From: Pyxicephalus adspersus
Taxonomy: Eukaryota; Chordata; Amphibia; Anura; Pyxicephalidae
Length of the DNA: 64,000 nt
Direction: 5' to 3'
NCBI RefSeq assembly: GCF_032062135.1
Contig: NC_092862.1
Coordinates: forward strand, 92,829,478-92,893,477
Shown piece after piece: positions 1 to 10,275 of this stretch. A program made the position numbers and the translations under genes. The notes below the pieces were generated by a model. That model was not told the origin of the DNA. It was given only the letters and a program-made list of their open reading frames with translations, and made no database searches. Position 1 is the first letter of the stretch. Each line of letters opens with the position of its first letter.

Positions 1-520
1 AACCAATCCTAGTCTAGGGGGTGTGTGTCAACCAATAGTCATCTTACAGATCACACCCAGTAACCAATCCAAGAGCCCCAATGATACCTAATGGGATTTA
101 ACTATATAAAAATGGGAACTGAGAGAATGGAGGGAGCTTTTTCCCTTATCTCGTCTCTTCTCCTGAGGGGTTTCTTAGGTAAGCTTTCATGGAGCTCTCT
201 TCTAAAGAAGGAAGCAACATCCATTAACATCTTTACAGGTAGCTTTAAGATATACCTGATTTCTTATATGGGTCTATATTAATATTGCATTACTTTGCTA
301 TTTTGTAATTATTGTGTTGTGTACTAACCATTGTTAGATTATTACAGGTTTTACCTACTAACAGCCCTATTTTCATTTATTGTATGTTTTATTGATTGAA
401 GTTCCTATATCTCGATATCAACCAATATTGCCGTGCATATTATGTTTCACCTTGTTTTCTTAATAAAACTGTTTGAATGATTAGTTATCATTTGTGCATG
501 AACCTTCATTTAGTGAATAT
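1..520 (+). promoter_or_regulatory. LTR-like or promoter-like segment (3 CCAAT boxes, TATA, polyA signal)
   Basis: Three CCAAT boxes in the AACCAAT context lie at about 2-8, 31-37 and 62-68, roughly 30 bp apart. A TATA-like CTATATAAAA follows at 102-111, and AATAAA is at 462-467. An inverted pair (GGGTGTG / CACACCC) sits between the boxes. This order is what a retrotransposon LTR or a pol II promoter would show. The element is cut by the window edge, and no TG...CA ends, second copy or internal coding region can be seen, so the class is unproven. No ORF of note follows. Confidence 0.3.
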
Positions 521-540
521 AAATGTGAATTGATAGGGTG

Positions 541-1980
541 ATATAATACCTATATTTATGCAGATAATATTCCTAATCAACAACCTGCTTTAGAGATAAA
601 ATTGTCAAAATCAGACATGATGTCTTTGCTCACTGTACAACTCCAACCATATCTATTCCTTCCATCTATAAATCATCACTAATCTCCCTCAGCCCTGTTA
701 CTGTGGATAAAGTCTCTCTCTCATTATGTTCATCTCAAACCTGTTCACTTGACCCACTTCCCTCTGATCTACTCCGTGCCCACCCCTCCACCCTGGCTCC
801 CACACTAACCCAACTATTCAACCTTTCCCTCTCTACTGGTATTTACCCCTCAGCTTTCAAACATACCATAATTCTCCATATCCTGAAAAAATCCTCACTA
901 GACCCCTCCCTATATTCTAGCTACTGTCAAATCTCCCTTCTCCCATATGTTTCCAAACTTCTTGAGAGCCTTGTCTATAAAAGACTCACCGATTACCTGA
1001 GCACCAACTCAAACCTTGACCCTCTCCAGTCTGGATTTTGAGCTGCCCATTCCACCGAAACAGCCCTCACTAAAGTGGCCAATGACCTCCTCAGAGCAAA
1101 ATCTCAAGACAATTTTCCCTCCTCCTACTCTAAGATCTTTCCTTTGCTTTTGACACTGTTGATCACCCCCTTCTAACCCAAATTATGCACTTCATTGGTA
1201 TCAGTGACACTGCTCTCTCTTGGTTTACTTTTTATCTTTCTGACCGCTCCTTTCAAGTTTCTTTCAATAATAGTTTCTCCTCTCCAACCCTCCTCCCTGT
1301 TGGTATTCCCCAAGGGTCAGTCCTTGGACCAGTTTTCTCTGTACACCTCCTCACTCGGTAGTCTCTGTCTCCTTAGTCCTGGACAAGGTTTCATGCTGCC
1401 TGTCGGCCATATCATCATGGATGTCTGACACATTTCTGAAACTCAACCTGGATAAAACAGAACTCATCATCTTGCCCCCCTCAAATTTCAAATTCCCCCC
1501 CGACATATTTCTAACGGTTAACAACACTGGATGTCCCTCCCCTCAGGCACGTTGTCTTGACGTCACTCTCAATTCTGTCCTTTCATTTACCCCCAATATT
1601 CAGAACATTTCCAGGTCCTGACACTTTCAACATCTCCAAAATCCCCCCCTACCTGTCCCCAGAGACCACCAAACTCCTTGTACACGCTCTTATCATCTCT
1701 CGTCTGGACTACTGTAACATCCTCCTCTCTGGTATTCCACTAACCCCACTTTCTCCTCTACAATCTATTATGAATGCGGCAACCAGACTCATCCATCCTT
1801 GCCCGCTCTTCCTCATCTCTTTGTAGTTCTCTTCATTGGCTTCCATTTCACCTTAGAATCAAATTCAGGCTTTGAATGTGCTTTATGTTCAAATCTTAAT
1901 AATAATATGTTGGCACTATATCAATCTCTTTTATTATTAATAATGATTATTTGTTGTTGCATGGTGGGAGTGGTGCTTTA
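541..1980 (+). mobile_element. Decayed L2/CR1-clade LINE, reverse-transcriptase part and 3' tail
   Basis: The plus strand carries pieces of one LINE reverse transcriptase in shifting frames. 703-1041 holds the N-terminal RT region, with DPLPSDLL, LSLSTGIYPSAFKH and DPLQSGF. It breaks at a TGA at 1039-1041, where L2 proteins usually have Arg, then continues in frame with AHSTETAL. Near 1140-1320, FDTVDH (catalytic motif A) and GIPQGSVLGP (motif B) appear in another frame. The YADD box expected next is missing, probably deleted around 1340-1400. LNLDKTELI, SRLDYCN and NAATRLI at 1440-1790 match the C-terminal part of L2-type proteins. The end at about 1900-1945 has the TGTTGGCACTATAT plus TTATTAATAAT tail seen again near 13.8 and 50.7 kb. 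It is 5' truncated, frameshifted and cannot encode an active enzyme. Confidence 0.85.
703..1826 (+). pseudogene. LINE reverse transcriptase pseudogene
   Basis: This is the coding remnant of the L2-type LINE. At least three frames are needed to follow it: about 703-1110, 1140-1340 and 1420-1790. Disabling features are the in-frame TGA at 1039-1041 (CGA to TGA is the expected CpG decay of the conserved Arg), several frameshifts, and loss of the YADD metal-binding motif. The intact protein would act in target-primed reverse transcription; this copy cannot. Confidence 0.8.
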
Positions 1981-2275
1981 AAAAGCAAGACAGGTTTTTA
2001 CCATTTCCATTCTACAACATAAATTAATTTCTTTGCTATATATCCTGTTGCTATTGTTTTTTTCCCTCCTTCACAGCGGCAACATCACTGCGCAGGTGTG
2101 AGATCAGATGACGCAGAAAGACCAAAGAAAATAACAGAACTGCAGTTGAAAGATGGGGGTGCCCGGCGCTTCCTCTGATAGTCCGAACAAAGCCATATAC
2201 ATAATGATGTTGCATCTACAACAATAAAACAAGAGATACAAAAATAATTGAATTCCAATAGTAGTGTGTCTTTAA
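1978..2275. repeat. Possible TTAA-flanked MITE
   Basis: TTAA at 1978-1981 and at 2272-2275 bracket about 300 bp. The inner part (about 2090-2125) includes a TGCGCAGGTGTGAGATCAG stretch whose reverse complement recurs near 43.43 kb, so this is repeat DNA. The terminal repeats match only loosely, so the boundaries are uncertain. Confidence 0.35.
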
Positions 2276-2289
2276 ACATTATTTCTTGA

Positions 2290-4930
2290 TTGTGTATTCA
2301 TAAAGAGCTGACTGTGTTCACTGGTATATTTGTTTCTCGAGAATTAAAAAAAAAAGGAAACTAAGTGCCTTTTTAAACAAATCAATACTAATACCACTTT
2401 ACATTTTTTTACCTGGGTTAACAAACAAAAATTATATTGTTGTTCTAGAATCCTATATTTATTTAATAAATAAAAATAAAAAGTGGACAAAAAGTAATGT
2501 TAAATAGCATGGAGCATGACTAATGGTGCAAGCATGTTAAAATCATTGGGAAAATGTCCTTGGAAGACAAATGAATTTTCAGCAGAATAATTAACTTAAT
2601 TAACAAATTTGCATGCATATTCATCAGGCTATTGAAGTCTTTCCAGCACAGCTTGATGAGCACTGGTGTAATAATTGTCTCATTTACATTCTGCAGTCTA
2701 CTACAATTTAGGGCACGAAAAAAAAGAAGCTTAAAAAAAGCACCCCATCTCTCTGACTTTTTTCAGGACCCTTTTTAAAATAAGTCCTTTTATATTAGCC
2801 ATTACTATCCTGCAGAAAACTTAGTTACATTTATACCATACTTTTGTTCTTGATCCCCTCACTCCCAGTTTGCTCTTTTTCCTTTGGCCCAGGTTTTCTG
2901 TTTTGCCTTTGCTTGCTCTCCTGGGTAAAACTTGGCACCAGTTCTGACTTCAAATCCCTAGGGCCGCCAGACTGCATCATGTAAAAATTGCCATTTTCCT
3001 CTATCTCTGCAGGGCAATCTTTAAAGGCAGTAAGGTGTGACGCCCCAGACTGGCAGCTTGGCAAGAAAGAGCCCGTAGAAACCAACGCACAGGAATCTGG
3101 AGTGCTTACTTTGACAGCCAGTCAGCATTTGAAACAAAAGAAATGAAACAATAAAATGTATTTATATATTCTACAGACATGTAGCCACCAGACCAGCAGA
3201 AATAAAAAGTAATTACCACTCACTTGATGGTGTGCTGCAAGGAAAGCTGAGAAGAAAATATATATAGAAAGCGTCCACACAGCAGTATTCGATCTCTTCT
3301 GATTAAACTTTTCACCTCACAGAAGACATTTAAATTAAGGGAACTGCACCCAGCAGAAAGAATTGTTGTTCTATTGTTTGCAAAGAGGTGATTAGGTTTA
3401 GTTTTCCCTGCATGAGCCTTGGACTGTCTGTAAAAGGTTTAGATGATGTCTTGTACTCTGATATAAACCGCCCATAAAGATAGCGGTATGCAAAGGTGAT
3501 ATTTTAGCAGTCGCCACATCACTAATTAAAAATGTATTACATAAAAACAACAAACAGAATGAACATATGTTCATTCGGAGTAGTTTCAGAATAAATGTTT
3601 CCACTCTTGAAGGTTATAGCAAACTAACTGCTTCAATGTATTAAACCAAGCTTCACAACAAAGAATAAATGATGTATTGAAATATTCCTTAAAAAAAGCA
3701 ATACTTCTAAATAGTAAATAGAAAGCTTCTGTGCGGCTTGTCACAGTAGTCCATTATTGTTCAAGTGGGGAGATGTAAGACCTCATGCATGTACCATTCT
3801 GTTTGCATCATTTGTTAGTGTTAGGTTTGTTTATTGCAAGGATCTTTAGTTCCCAAAGAAAGTTCAAAATTAACATTAACATGCATAACCAAAATACCTA
3901 ACATGAACATGTCCTTACTTGTCAATTCCTAGCCTTGCCTTTCTTAAACCTTAACCCTAACCTAACATTAGGTTCAGATGGTAGTTATTTTACAGCAAAA
4001 CTGTTGTTCACTGGGGTCAGCCAGTCTAAACCACCCCAAAGCAATGATTATCACTGATATAAACTGTAGGGGTCGAGATCCAATTTTGTACAGGTGTTTG
4101 CTTTTGTACTTTTTAAGCCTCTTCATTCAGTGTCTTAGGGCTGTCTGCTGGTGAACTACTTCTATAGACTTACAGGACCACTTTTAAAAGATGCATTTCC
4201 CAACACTTTGTAGAAGAGCAGGGTAGCAGATAACCATGATGGCTTGCAAAAAGGGCAAAACAAATGTGCTGCCACAGCAGCCTGGTATTAATTATGTATG
4301 TGTATTAGTATGTTCCTCTTTTACCCCCATCCCATTTGTGACTAGTTAGTACAGTTTCTGTTAGACACTCCCTGTCCCCTCATGTTGGTTAGTTTTCAGT
4401 CAGACTGTATTGTATATAATTTACTGCACTTCTTGGAAGTAAAATGGAGTTGGATTCATCTTCTGTGTCTTTGTAAGAGTTAAACGTGCTGAGGATAATA
4501 CCTATTCAGCATATGGGCATATCATCTGCTATGACTGGGTCTAGGAGGTATGTCAATGCATAAAGTGGTATTGTGAAACAGCACAGCATATTTAAAAAAA
4601 CTGCTAGGCAATGTTCCTGGAGGCATTCTTTTATTTTTAACAAAATCCTACATTCACGAAGGATGGCGGTATGTGGTGGCAAAAAGAGGCATGGGTAATC
4701 TAAACTGGGTACGGCTTAGGAAGCCAGCCTAAGTTTTGTCTCTGATTATAGAAAACACGGGCAGGTTGGTTATTACATTTTTTACATAAAAGAAAATGCT
4801 ATAGGTAACATCATAGTTATATATGGTTATTTCCCTGAGAAATATAAACACTTATTCTACAGGGGCAGAAAATTGCTACAGAGAGTAGTACAGGGACATT
4901 GATAGTGCCTAGCACCTGGGACACATGACC
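2290..4930. other. No gene recognised; AT-rich intergenic DNA
   Basis: There are only short chance ORFs. The minus-strand frame at 2831-3085 (84 codons) is the longest and matches nothing I know. A short TTAACCCTAACC telomere-like string near 3950 is too brief to be an interstitial telomere. Apart from the candidate conserved block at 2560-2720, I see no organised structure. Confidence 0.5.
2560..2720. promoter_or_regulatory. Candidate conserved non-coding element
   Basis: A non-repetitive block with dense homeodomain/POU-type sites: TTAACTTAATTAAC, an octamer ATTTGCAT at 2607-2614 running into a second GCATATTCAT, and a TGTAATAATTGTC stretch. Composition and site density resemble vertebrate developmental enhancers. 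No alignment was available, so conservation is a guess. Confidence 0.3.
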
Positions 4931-4936
4931 TGCATC

Positions 4937-5200
4937 TTAAAGCAGAACTAAAGTTTAGTTTTAAAAATTCTCAGTCAGCTGGTCATCATTGCAGAAAGGG
5001 AGAGGCAATGTCCCTTCTGCAATAACCCCTCCTACCTGCTTGATTGCAATGGGAAAAAAGGTAAAAAAAATACCTGTTATTCCCCCTTTCCTCTGCTTCT
5101 GCTTTGACATAATGATCATCCTGGCCTGGGCAATCAAGATGGTCTAAGATCCCAAAGAAGAGAAGAAGAAAGAAGATGGCAACCTCCTGCGGTGGAACTG
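4937..5200. repeat. TTAA-ended frog repeat, left end
   Basis: It begins TTAAAGCAGAACTAAAG at 4937. This is the same terminal type as the repeats starting at 43278, 53301 and 57594 (TTAAAG followed by an AA/CTAAA motif). The inner part includes an A-rich purine run (about 5155-5180). No matching right-hand TTAA terminus is visible, so the copy may be truncated. Confidence 0.5.
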
Positions 5201-5336
5201 GGACAGTTGAATATAGTTCTGTCTATCCTTGGTCCAAAAGCTGCAAACCACCCACCATTACTTTGCATTGTGATGCTGCTTCCTTCCTATTATATATTTT
5301 CCCCATCTAGTCCATTGGTAAGGTTGGAGCTCCAAC

Positions 5337-5712
5337 CTAACACTAATTTAGAGGTGGTACTAGGTGGTACTCTAACACTCAATTTAGAGGTGGTACTAGG
5401 CATTGAATGCAAATGTAAGTAAGACACTCACCACCAATATAAATAGGGGAAAGAGCACATGTAAGAAAGCACTGGTTACCAGTGTAAGGGGGACACTGAC
5501 CAGAAATTTAAGAATGTCACTTTGCACGGACCACTAATGAAGAAAGGCACTGATAACAAATATAAAGGTGTGCACTGCCTTATAGTGCAATAATATTGAT
5601 TGCTGACCACCAGTGCAAACTGTATGTTGACCACTAACATAAAGGAGGTACACTGCGTACTGACCACCAATGTAAAGAAGTGCATTAAGCACTAACCACC
5701 AGTGTAACAACA
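5337..5712. repeat. Degenerate minisatellite
   Basis: At 5337-5400 a 28-34 bp unit containing AATTTAGAGGTGGTACTAGG occurs twice. From about 5425 to 5712 a second unit of roughly 26-45 bp recurs with strong divergence, recognisable by CACTGACCACCA and AGTGTAAAGG variants. The frames crossing it are by-products of the repeat. Confidence 0.6.
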
Positions 5713-5744
5713 ATTCTAAGGTGCAAAATAGAACACTAATGAAA

Positions 5745-6080
5745 TACCTGCTGCACTGTATGCTCTGTTGTATATTACATTCTGCTGACTGATGTACCGT
5801 ATATTCTACATAGTCATGACTGCTGCACTTTATACACTATGTTGCATGCTACAAAGTTCCAATTTATGAATTCTTCAAATTACATAGTGACTTTTGTTCT
5901 CTATAGACTGTATGCATGTTATAAAAGGGAGGGAGCATACTGACTATACAGACCTTACAGGCAAAATGAATACATTATGCAGTATTTTACATAGTTTGAC
6001 TGCTACAAACCTGACCACTGTATTTTTTACACTATTTTAAATTATACATGGTCCTGATCACTAACTTCATGTTGTTTGCA
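5745..6080. repeat. Second degenerate tandem array
   Basis: Variants of CTGCTGCACTTTATACACTA, TGACTGCT, and TATTTTACA/TATATTACA recur several times at about 35-60 bp spacing. Units are too diverged to count reliably. It adjoins the 5.4-5.7 kb array and may be part of the same satellite-bearing repeat. Confidence 0.4.
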
Positions 6081-6439
6081 GTGTCAGCACAAAAGGGGGT
6101 CTTGGTGTAGTTTAGCATCCTCCAAAATTCTGCCATATAGCACCCACAATCAGACACCATATTGCACAGTCTGTAAACTCAGCTGAAGAGACTTACCTGC
6201 AGAATAATCCCACAGCTCTCTATGGATTTATGGATTTAAGGGGATACCTGAAAAGTGGAGTAAAATGAGGTGGTGTTTCTCCCTGTGCTACAGATTGCCA
6301 TCCTTCCCGGGAGTTGACCAATATTTTTACCCAAATATCAGACTATGCATAATTCAAAAATATTGCAGGAAACCTAAGTGCTACATCTCAGGCAGTGATT
6401 AAGAACAGACAGAAGAGAGCATTATTGGAACCTAAAGTA

Positions 6440-6720
6440 GTTTACTTAAAGTTTGTATGGTTTACATACTAGATTAAACATAGCTCAACTATGCTACTGG
6501 TGACAAGTTTGTATACAGTAAAAATACAAAAGAGCAGGTATGTAAGTGATATCCAGAAGATTGCAATAAAATCAAGTTCTCTTTCTCTATGCATTTCGCC
6601 GTTTGGCTTCCTTACAGGAGGGTAAAGACTTAATTGAGATTCCAAGATGACATTGTTACTTGATCATTGGAAAGTGAAGAATGATGAATTAGTTTAGGAT
6701 ACAGGGAATATCCAGGGGTG
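6440..6720 (-). repeat. Repeat with GAGGAAGCC/GCGAAA core (copy 1)
   Basis: At about 6590-6624 the minus strand carries a diverged form of a core also found at 17.8, 20.0, 37.6 and 38.3 kb (TACCC..., AGGAAGCC, GCGAAATGC). The surrounding DNA has no ORF. Outer limits are arbitrary. Confidence 0.4.
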
Positions 6721-6724
6721 ACTC

Positions 6725-8370
6725 AGTAACCAAACCAATGAGTTCTGACCCATGTGTTGGTAGTGCAGCTCTTATGCAGGCTGGATGTTTTCCGCACCTT
6801 CATTGCGATTCTTAATTTAACCTCAATACACCTATGTGACTGTGTTGGCTACTATTGACCTTGCCCCTAGCACTACAACAAACCATAAATAACAGCTTTT
6901 TAGGAAGGTAATTGATTACAAAAAATTCCAAAACAACTAGAAATATTCTTCATTTTTTGGAATGAAGCAGGGGGAAAAAAGGTGTTTTTATATATATGAA
7001 GGAATAAACATTGTAAAGATTTCCAAATTATCAGCTATGTTGATTTGTAGACTGGTAAATAATGGAGGGCTACTGTACACACACAGCGATTTTACATCAA
7101 GGTTGTAGACGCATGCTGATCATCATAAGTGACTCCAGCCAAGCCTATCAAGTTTGCTAAAGGCATGTTGCTTGCCTGCAAGGAGTTCTGGTCAGCCTGA
7201 TTTCTATAAAGTGCCATGCATTTGATGTACAATGTCTAGTAGTGTTTTCAGAGCTCTGTCAACGTTGATCCAGCATTAATTGGGGTATATTATAGTTATT
7301 CTTACTTCATTGGACCTCAGTCTGTCTAATATTACTAAAAAATGTTTTGGATTTTAATGCTGCAACATACCTCCAAATACTCCAAAATAATTTTGTATGA
7401 GCTCTGATAAATAAACTATGAATACTATGAAACTATTGGTCTACAATTACAACTTAATAAATCATGCTTACTGAAATTGCTTTTCAGAAGTAGATGACCC
7501 CAAAATGTTTGTGTCGAGCAAACAAACCAACAAGGGGTGCCATTGGTTAATTTCTTTCCTGGGCTGTGGAATAGGAACGAAGCTACTAGGTGGGCCTTCC
7601 TATTCCACAAAGGTACACCCCAGAATGTGGCTTCAGCCAGAAAGGAGGTCTGTCTATAAATGACACAGATGTGCTGTTAGACATGTGCTATGTCTTATAT
7701 AGAATGCATCAGGAAACTGTAAACAAGTAGCATGAATGTGAGTGAGCTCTGCTGAGGAGTTATATTTTTTTTTATCTGATGGCTGCTTGTTGAGCAACTG
7801 GACTCAGTTGATTATTTGCTGACCTTTTCTATAAAGGACTTTGGGACTCTGTTACCAGCTGATGTGAGCTATCTTTAAGTTATGTGCTTGTTGTGGTAGT
7901 ACAATGGTGTACGATGGTGTACCTGTCAATCTGAGATGAAAGGGGTTGCCCATTATGTTAGTGAACATGATTGCAGAAATCTGTCCACGATCAAAATCTG
8001 TGATGAAGTCCAAAGACTAGTAGCATAACTAACCTATGGTTTGTCAAACTTGGCGTACAAAAATATACTATGATTAGGCTCCACTATGGGACATGTCTGA
8101 GAGTCTGTTTTGTGATAACCTTGGTTCATCTAGGACCTGTAAATTTTAGGAATGGTCTCCAATACCTCTTGTTCTATGACACTGACACAGAGATAAGATC
8201 ATTTATGCACTAGATAAGTGGGAGGTCCCAGACACTATCAAAGGACAGAGGATTGTAGATAGTCTGCAGCATTCACTTTAGACATCATCCAAAATCAGAA
8301 AAAAAAGCAAGCCAAGCTACACCACTAGAAAAGATCCTTTACTAAATAAAAAAGACCCGATGAACCCAGA
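6725..8370. other. No gene recognised
   Basis: AT-rich DNA with short random ORFs only. The small minus frame at 7425-7610 has no recognisable features. I see no terminal repeats, tandem arrays or RNA genes. Confidence 0.5.
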
Positions 8371-8374
8371 AGCT

Positions 8375-8810
8375 ACAAGAAAGCCTTATTACTCAAGTCC
8401 TAAAAGGAACATGGTACCTTGACTCAATAATATCTAAACTTTGGGTAAGGCACCAGAGAGACACCCTAATATTTTCCAAACTTTTTAAGCTGATCAAGGA
8501 AGAAAAGGCTCTGTTTTCCACCAAGTCTCATAAAGTTATTAGTGCTGCAATGGAGTTTCAATGTACCTGGAACATACCGTCCTGCCAATAAAAAAATGAA
8601 TAAATTTGTTATAAAGGCCTTGACTCAGGTTGTTTCGGATATAGCCCAGTCACATTTCCCCCTCTAAGAGGCCTTCCTCAAAACCTAAAAGTTGATGGCG
8701 CAAGTATTGCAAACTCAAGTGGGGTTGCATTTGCCGTCACCGATGTTCAGAAAACTGGTTAAATTGGCCAAGAGGGAGAAGACAATTAATCCAAGAGATC
8801 CAATACAATG
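8375..8810 (+). pseudogene. Unidentified decayed coding-like segment
   Basis: A plus-strand frame without a start codon, open from about 8396 to 8588, reads like protein, with segments such as KLWVRHQRDTLIFSKL and STKSHKVISAAMEF. After a stop, a coding-like stretch resumes near 8590 (KALTQVVSDIAQSHFP) and again near 8690. This pattern suggests a decayed retroelement or retrocopied gene. I do not recognise the family. A DIRS- or LINE-type structural protein is one guess. Confidence 0.3.
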
Positions 8811-8814
8811 CAAA

Positions 8815-9900
8815 TGAGCAAGCTAAAAAGAAGTGTTATGGCAGTGGAGAAGCTGAACACTTCAGAGCACAGAGCCCAAAGTGGAAACTCACAACTAGAG
8901 AGGAGAGCCCTCTTTCCATTCTTATTCTCACGTGACTCTGCTGTATCAAGACTTTTATGTAGGTATCTACATGCCTCTACAGAATTGGAAAAGACCTGGT
9001 AGATTGAAGCCAAGATGAATACCTGTACAATAAGTTGGCATCTGAGCCACCGGTTGTTGGAGTATTGAAACCTTTTGACACCTTAGCCATTATTTGTTCC
9101 TAACTTCCAGAGTTTGAGAAAAGTTTCTGCTATGCTTCCTGCTATGACCTGCCACCAGAAGGAAACCTAAGGAGGCTTCTATGCTGCAGCCTGGTTTCAG
9201 AACTATGTCCTGCAGAAAGAATAAAAAGTGAGAGTGGAAGAAAGTAGGATAACAGGCAGAGCAACATCACTGGCCAAGTCCCTGTCAGTTTTATGTCTTC
9301 CCACCACCAGGAAGACTAAAACCTGTGCCTCCACCTGGTAGGTGAAACACATACAAAATTGTAGGCCTTGTACTGCTTTGCTCTGGCATGATGAACTATT
9401 GTCCCTACCCCACCACTAAATTACAGATCTTCTTTTGTTCCAATAATAGAACAGGAAAACCAGACTTGTGCATTGGCCATATACAATGTTACTATACGTG
9501 AAGTGTACGGTAGAGATTGGGGTCACTGATAAGATACGGTTAATCCACTAAAAACTCACATGCACAGCTTTAAGACAACCCACATTCATGTTATTTAGGG
9601 GTTTTGTGAATGTTCAATGTTACACCTAAAGATGAATGGAAATACCCTGTCCCCGCTAAACAGTATTTAAAGAAATTGCATTAGTAAGTTACTTTACACC
9701 TAAAAACACTGGTCCATTTCTATACTTGAATGTTAGTCTAAAAAAATGCACTTCAAGTGGAAATCTCAAAAATTCCCATATTGCTGAATCCCAATGTGCT
9801 GAAGATCATTGTGTTTTACAATGAGAGCAAAGCCATTATTAGGCCAGCCACTGGGAATCACTTCATATTTGCTACATTCACTCTGCCGCATACTCATTCC
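8815..9900. other. No gene recognised
   Basis: Two overlapping opposite-strand frames near 8790-9010 are most simply chance. The rest is low-ORF intergenic DNA. Part of it may belong to the decayed segment upstream. Confidence 0.45.
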
Positions 9901-9915
9901 AGCAGTTTGCAAAAG

Positions 9916-10160
9916 TTTTTTTTTTTTTTTTTTGCTGCATGTGCTCTACCCTGTCACCAATTTAGGGTGCCAGTGCCAGCCAAAGCCTGCCAATGGCCAA
10001 CTCCTCAACAGAAGCCTGGTCATCCTGTCTTGCTTATACAAAGCAATATGCCAGTCTCACTGTGCTGTGCCCACTCAGAAGACAGCAACAGGTTTGCTCT
10101 GACTCAGCCCTCTACAGCTGCAAAAAATTACCTTGTTATGACTTCCTTACTGAAAGTTCA
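9916..10160 (-). mobile_element. Poly(A)-tailed retroposon fragment, minus strand
   Basis: A run of 18 T at about 9916-9933 directly abuts moderately GC-rich, non-coding sequence to about 10160. On the minus strand this is a body followed by a poly(A) tail, the signature of a LINE-mobilised SINE or processed transcript. No A/B boxes or coding frame are evident. Plus-strand frames across it are incidental. Confidence 0.45.
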
Positions 10161-10275
10161 ATAAGATACAAGTTACTATAGTGCTAGTTTACACAAATCT
10201 AAAGACTGCCAGTTATTGTTTCAGCACTTCTATATATGTTTTAATGCTGAACAGAGCTGGGGTTGCAAAGCTATA

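Noticed and set aside
2831..3085. 84-codon minus frame, hydrophilic and coding-like
   Set aside because: No recognisable domain, only a weak possible acceptor upstream, and no neighbouring exon. Could be real but cannot be supported.
3944..3972. TTAACCCTAACCTAAC resembling telomere repeat
   Set aside because: Fewer than three units; chance level in AT-rich DNA.
10125..10160. Minus-strand AAGTCATAACAAGGTAA resembling an rRNA 3' end
   Set aside because: The likeness covers under 20 bases and neighbouring sequence does not match small-subunit rRNA or a mitochondrial segment.
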